Assembly: GCA_035048495.1 (NCBI GenBank)
Contig: CM068546.1
Span: 38,458,674-38,522,673 of the forward strand
DNA from: Euptelea pleiosperma
Taxonomy: Eukaryota > Streptophyta > Magnoliopsida > Ranunculales > Eupteleaceae
Direction of reading: 5' to 3'
Length of the DNA: 64,000 nt
In this document: piece after piece, positions 61,616-64,000 of the stretch
Position numbering within the stretch: position 1 is the stretch's first letter
How the letters are laid out: the number at the start of each line of letters is the position of its first letter
Notes under the pieces: generated by a model
What the model was told of the DNA's origin: nothing
Databases searched by the model: none
The model's input: only the letters and a program-made list of their open reading frames with translations
Program-made: the position numbers and the translations under genes

Positions 61616-63000
61616 TTGACCAAGAGAGCAGAGCCCAGAGTGAAATGTTGTCAGTGTTTCTCGGAACAGTACATATTCTCCTGGTCAAAAGCTTATTGCT
61701 CTAGGTTTTTCCAGGAGTGCTGCTTACATCTTAATCATGCTGTGTGGAAGGTACTCATTTTGTTTAATATTTTATTTTTATGGTGCCAATTCTAATTTCT
61801 GTTGCAGTACTAGTCATTTTTTTTTAAAGCGGAGGCGTGAGGCGAGGTGCCTCAATGGCCTAAGGTGTGAAGCGTAAGCCTCAAAAATACACCTTTTTAA
61901 ATGAATACTTAAAAAATAAATAATATGATTAGTTCAATAAGAAAAAAACTTAATTACGAAAATAAATAAATCTAATTCATATGCTTATGTTAATGTTGTT
62001 TCACGTAGAATAACTTACAAAAATAAAGAAGTAAAATTGAATCTTGGAAGGTGTGGTAACCAAAAATTTCCACCACCAGCATATGCATGAAGGGGGCATG
62101 CGTTTGACACGAACATGTAGAAGGCTTGATGTGCAAGCCTTTTTAAAGTCTCTGTGAATTAGTTGTAGCCTCACAAGCTTTTACACTTTCTTGGGGCATT
62201 TTAGAGGGCCTTGCCTTTAGGCAAGCCTTAACGCATAAACCTCAAACACTTTTTAAAGCATTGGTACTAGAATTTGTCTTTTGTTAATTCAAGTGTTTGG
62301 AACAAGGTTAGTTCTTGATTAAAAGTTATTGTTGATGATAACTTTACCATTTCTTCAATTTATTATTTGATTAAAAAATTAGTTCCCCATGTTCTTTCAT
62401 CTGAAAGAAACTAAATATTTTAGAGGAAATCTAGGGTACATGTCTCGTCGACTATTTTAATGATATAGCTATCCGCATTGTCATGCATAGGGTTGGCACC
62501 TATTCTATGGGTCCATCCTAGGTCTCCTATGCCTGATATAAACTCAGTCAGATGACTATAACCATCAATTCTTTGGACTATTTTCCGACTCCAGCCATGT
62601 TTTATCTAACCCCTGCAAAGAAAGCAACAAATCAATGCAGATAACATATGGCCTTGGTCAAGAAATCAAGTCCAATGGTGGTTCCTGCAACCATGCAGGT
62701 ACATCAAGTGCACAACTATGCTGTTGGTGGGCTGCCCTCGTGACCTACCAATGGGTGCATTAGATTTCCTATCTATTGTTACTCAAGAAAATGAAACCTA
62801 ACAGCAGACTGTGTTTGCAGGTATTGAAGATACCAACCATGAACAAGCTGTTCTGTGAAGAAGGCTTTAGAGAACTGCTCAACAGGCTTTTGACCGTCTG
62901 TGTGAAATCAGTCGGCTAGCATTCCTTTCTACCCTTTGCAAAGGGAGACTTAACAGTGTAAATATATATTTATATCCATATGTAGGCTTCCATTGTAAAT
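61616..63000 (+). other. 3' UTR with a probable intron (61751-62820)
   Basis: After the stop, a donor GGAAG/GTACTC at 61750/61751 and an acceptor GTGTTTGCAG at 62820 suggest a UTR intron of about 1070 bp, followed by a last exon from 62821 (GTATTGAAGATACCAACC) to around 63000. No canonical AATAAA lies near 63000; AAATATATATTTATAT at 62960 could serve. This is inference from splice-like borders only. Confidence 0.4.
61818..62275. mobile_element. Candidate MITE rich in GAGGCG/CGCCTC motifs
   Basis: The left part TTTTTTTTAAAGCGGAGGCG and the right part CAAACACTTTTTAAAGC have an inverted relation. Flanks AGTACTAG (61807-61814) and GGTACTAG (62264-62271) are near-identical, though exact ends are uncertain. 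Related to the element at 32239-32401. Confidence 0.5.
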
Positions 63001-63349
63001 ACCTCTTTTACTTACGAGGGGCAGTTTTGAAGATTAGTTTGGAGGGGAGAATCTTGAAATTGTATGCATAATTAGAAAATCAAAATGCGTATATAGTTTT
63101 TAAGGGGTTGTTTTGGAGATACGAAAGAAATGACAGAAAAAGTTATTAAGTTATTATTAAGGAACTATCTTGGAAATATGGAAATAATGGCATAATAAGT
63201 AATTAAGGAGTTATCAAGGCTTGTATTGAAAATAAGAATGATGACATGAAAAAATAATTAATATTTATCAAGGGGTTGTTTTAAAAACGTAATTAATGAC
63301 ATGAGAGGAGGTGATAATGTTAGTGCATTTACTAAACATTTTTTGTGTA
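63001..63349 (+). other. Downstream intergenic sequence
   Basis: AT-rich, with several degenerate repeats of AAGGGGTTGTTTTGGAGAT / AAGGAACTATCTTGGAAATA type (near 63100, 63160, 63270). No gene seen. Confidence 0.5.
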
Positions 63350-63798
63350 GGGAAAAATTAGTCGCACCCCACAAAATGTGAGGGCACCCGACCTGTTGAA
63401 TGCACCCCACCTTTGATTTCAAAATGTGTGAGGGCACCCGACCTCTTGAATGCACCCCACCTTACTTGAGTATGCTACTAGACCAATCAGGATGATTTTT
63501 TGTGTATATATCCACCAAGGCTTGTTGACCGAAGCCGATCACAGCCCACAATATTAGCCTGATTAGTGATTGACAACCCTCGGATCTTTGCATCCAAAGA
63601 ACGCTCAATAATGCTCAGATTCCTATGGTTAAAATCAACCCATGAAAATGACTTCAATCCAACGCTTAGAATTCACTAGTCAGGCTGATTATTGGTTTGC
63701 AGGTCCACCAGGCCGAACATCTATATTGTGGGTTGTGACCGGCTTTGGTCACAACCTGTTGACAGAAATTTTACTCATACGCAGAGTCAAACACACTG

Positions 63799-63831
<33 letters not shown>

Positions 63832-63941
63832 TGCGTAAAAAACAGTAAAGAAAATGCCGGCATTATAGTAATAAAAAAAATGTAGAAATATCAAGGGTTT
63901 TGGGTGCCCTCAAATTTTGTGGGGTGCAACTAAAATTTTCC
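63350..63941. mobile_element. Mutator-like foldback MITE, about 592 bp
   Basis: About 40-bp terminal inverted repeats: GGAAAAATTAGTCGCACCCC with ACAAAATGTGAGGGCACCC on the left, and the complement of TGGGTGCCCTCAAATTTTGT, GGGGTGCAACTAAAATTTTCC on the right. Flanks TTTTGTGTA (63341-63349) and TTTTGTTTA (63942-63950) agree at 8 of 9, fitting the 9-bp duplication of Mutator-like elements. The left arm contains a tandem copy of GTGAGGGCACCCGACCT (63378 and 63429). A (GA)n tract lies at about 63804-63831. Confidence 0.8.
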
Positions 63942-64000
63942 TTTTGTTTATGGTGGAGGGGCATTTAATGAGCTAACAAGTGCCAATGTTCATTTTTTTT

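Overview
The window is nuclear DNA of a flowering plant, probably a dicot. It is AT-rich, its protein-coding exons have GT-AG introns, and its introns are full of plant LTR retrotransposons primed by initiator-Met tRNA, LINE fragments and MITEs. There is no sign of prokaryotic gene organisation.

One gene runs through almost the whole window on the + strand. I traced 31 coding exons from 2138 to the stop at 61613-61615. They total 8310 nt (2769 codons plus stop), and every junction keeps phase. The product is the C-terminal half or more of a giant plant VPS13-type bridge lipid-transfer protein of the subclade carrying Vps62/DUF946 (beta-tripod) repeats, a C2 domain and a dysferlin-like segment. 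In order it shows: groove (RBG-type) sequence, Vps62/DUF946 repeats, more groove sequence, C2, DysF-like motifs, the SHR-BD/VPS13-adaptor-binding region, the ATG2/VPS13 C-terminal helical region, and a terminal PH-like domain. The N-terminal exons lie upstream of base 1.

The introns hold the repeats. 1-1247: 5' end of a minus-strand Copia element and a LINE remnant. Intron 4 (5760-15110): MITEs, an RTE LINE fragment and a complete but dead Copia element (7372-13372, TSD GTCCT) that itself carries two MITEs. Intron 6 (15702-22693): a nested set of Copia remnants (16559-21474) with two MITEs. Intron 13 (25454-29341): a solo LTR and tandem duplications. Intron 20 (36905-52134, 15.2 kb): a nearly complete Copia element (37729-43146, TSD GCCTT), a Ty3/gypsy 5' fragment with a TRIM inside it, two further Copia 5' fragments, and a 2.3-kb solo LTR (TSD AAACT). 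Intron 28 (56765-60440): a MITE within a MITE and a LINE fragment. A Mutator-like foldback MITE lies past the 3' end.

The best structural result is a hAT-like MITE family with termini CA(A/T)GGTTTAAAATTTCG and 8-bp target duplications, resolved base by base in several copies. Three copies sit inside Copia coding sequence and one inside another MITE, which gives a relative order of insertion. I found no CRISPR array, operon, rRNA or tRNA gene, and no convincing unknown protein system.
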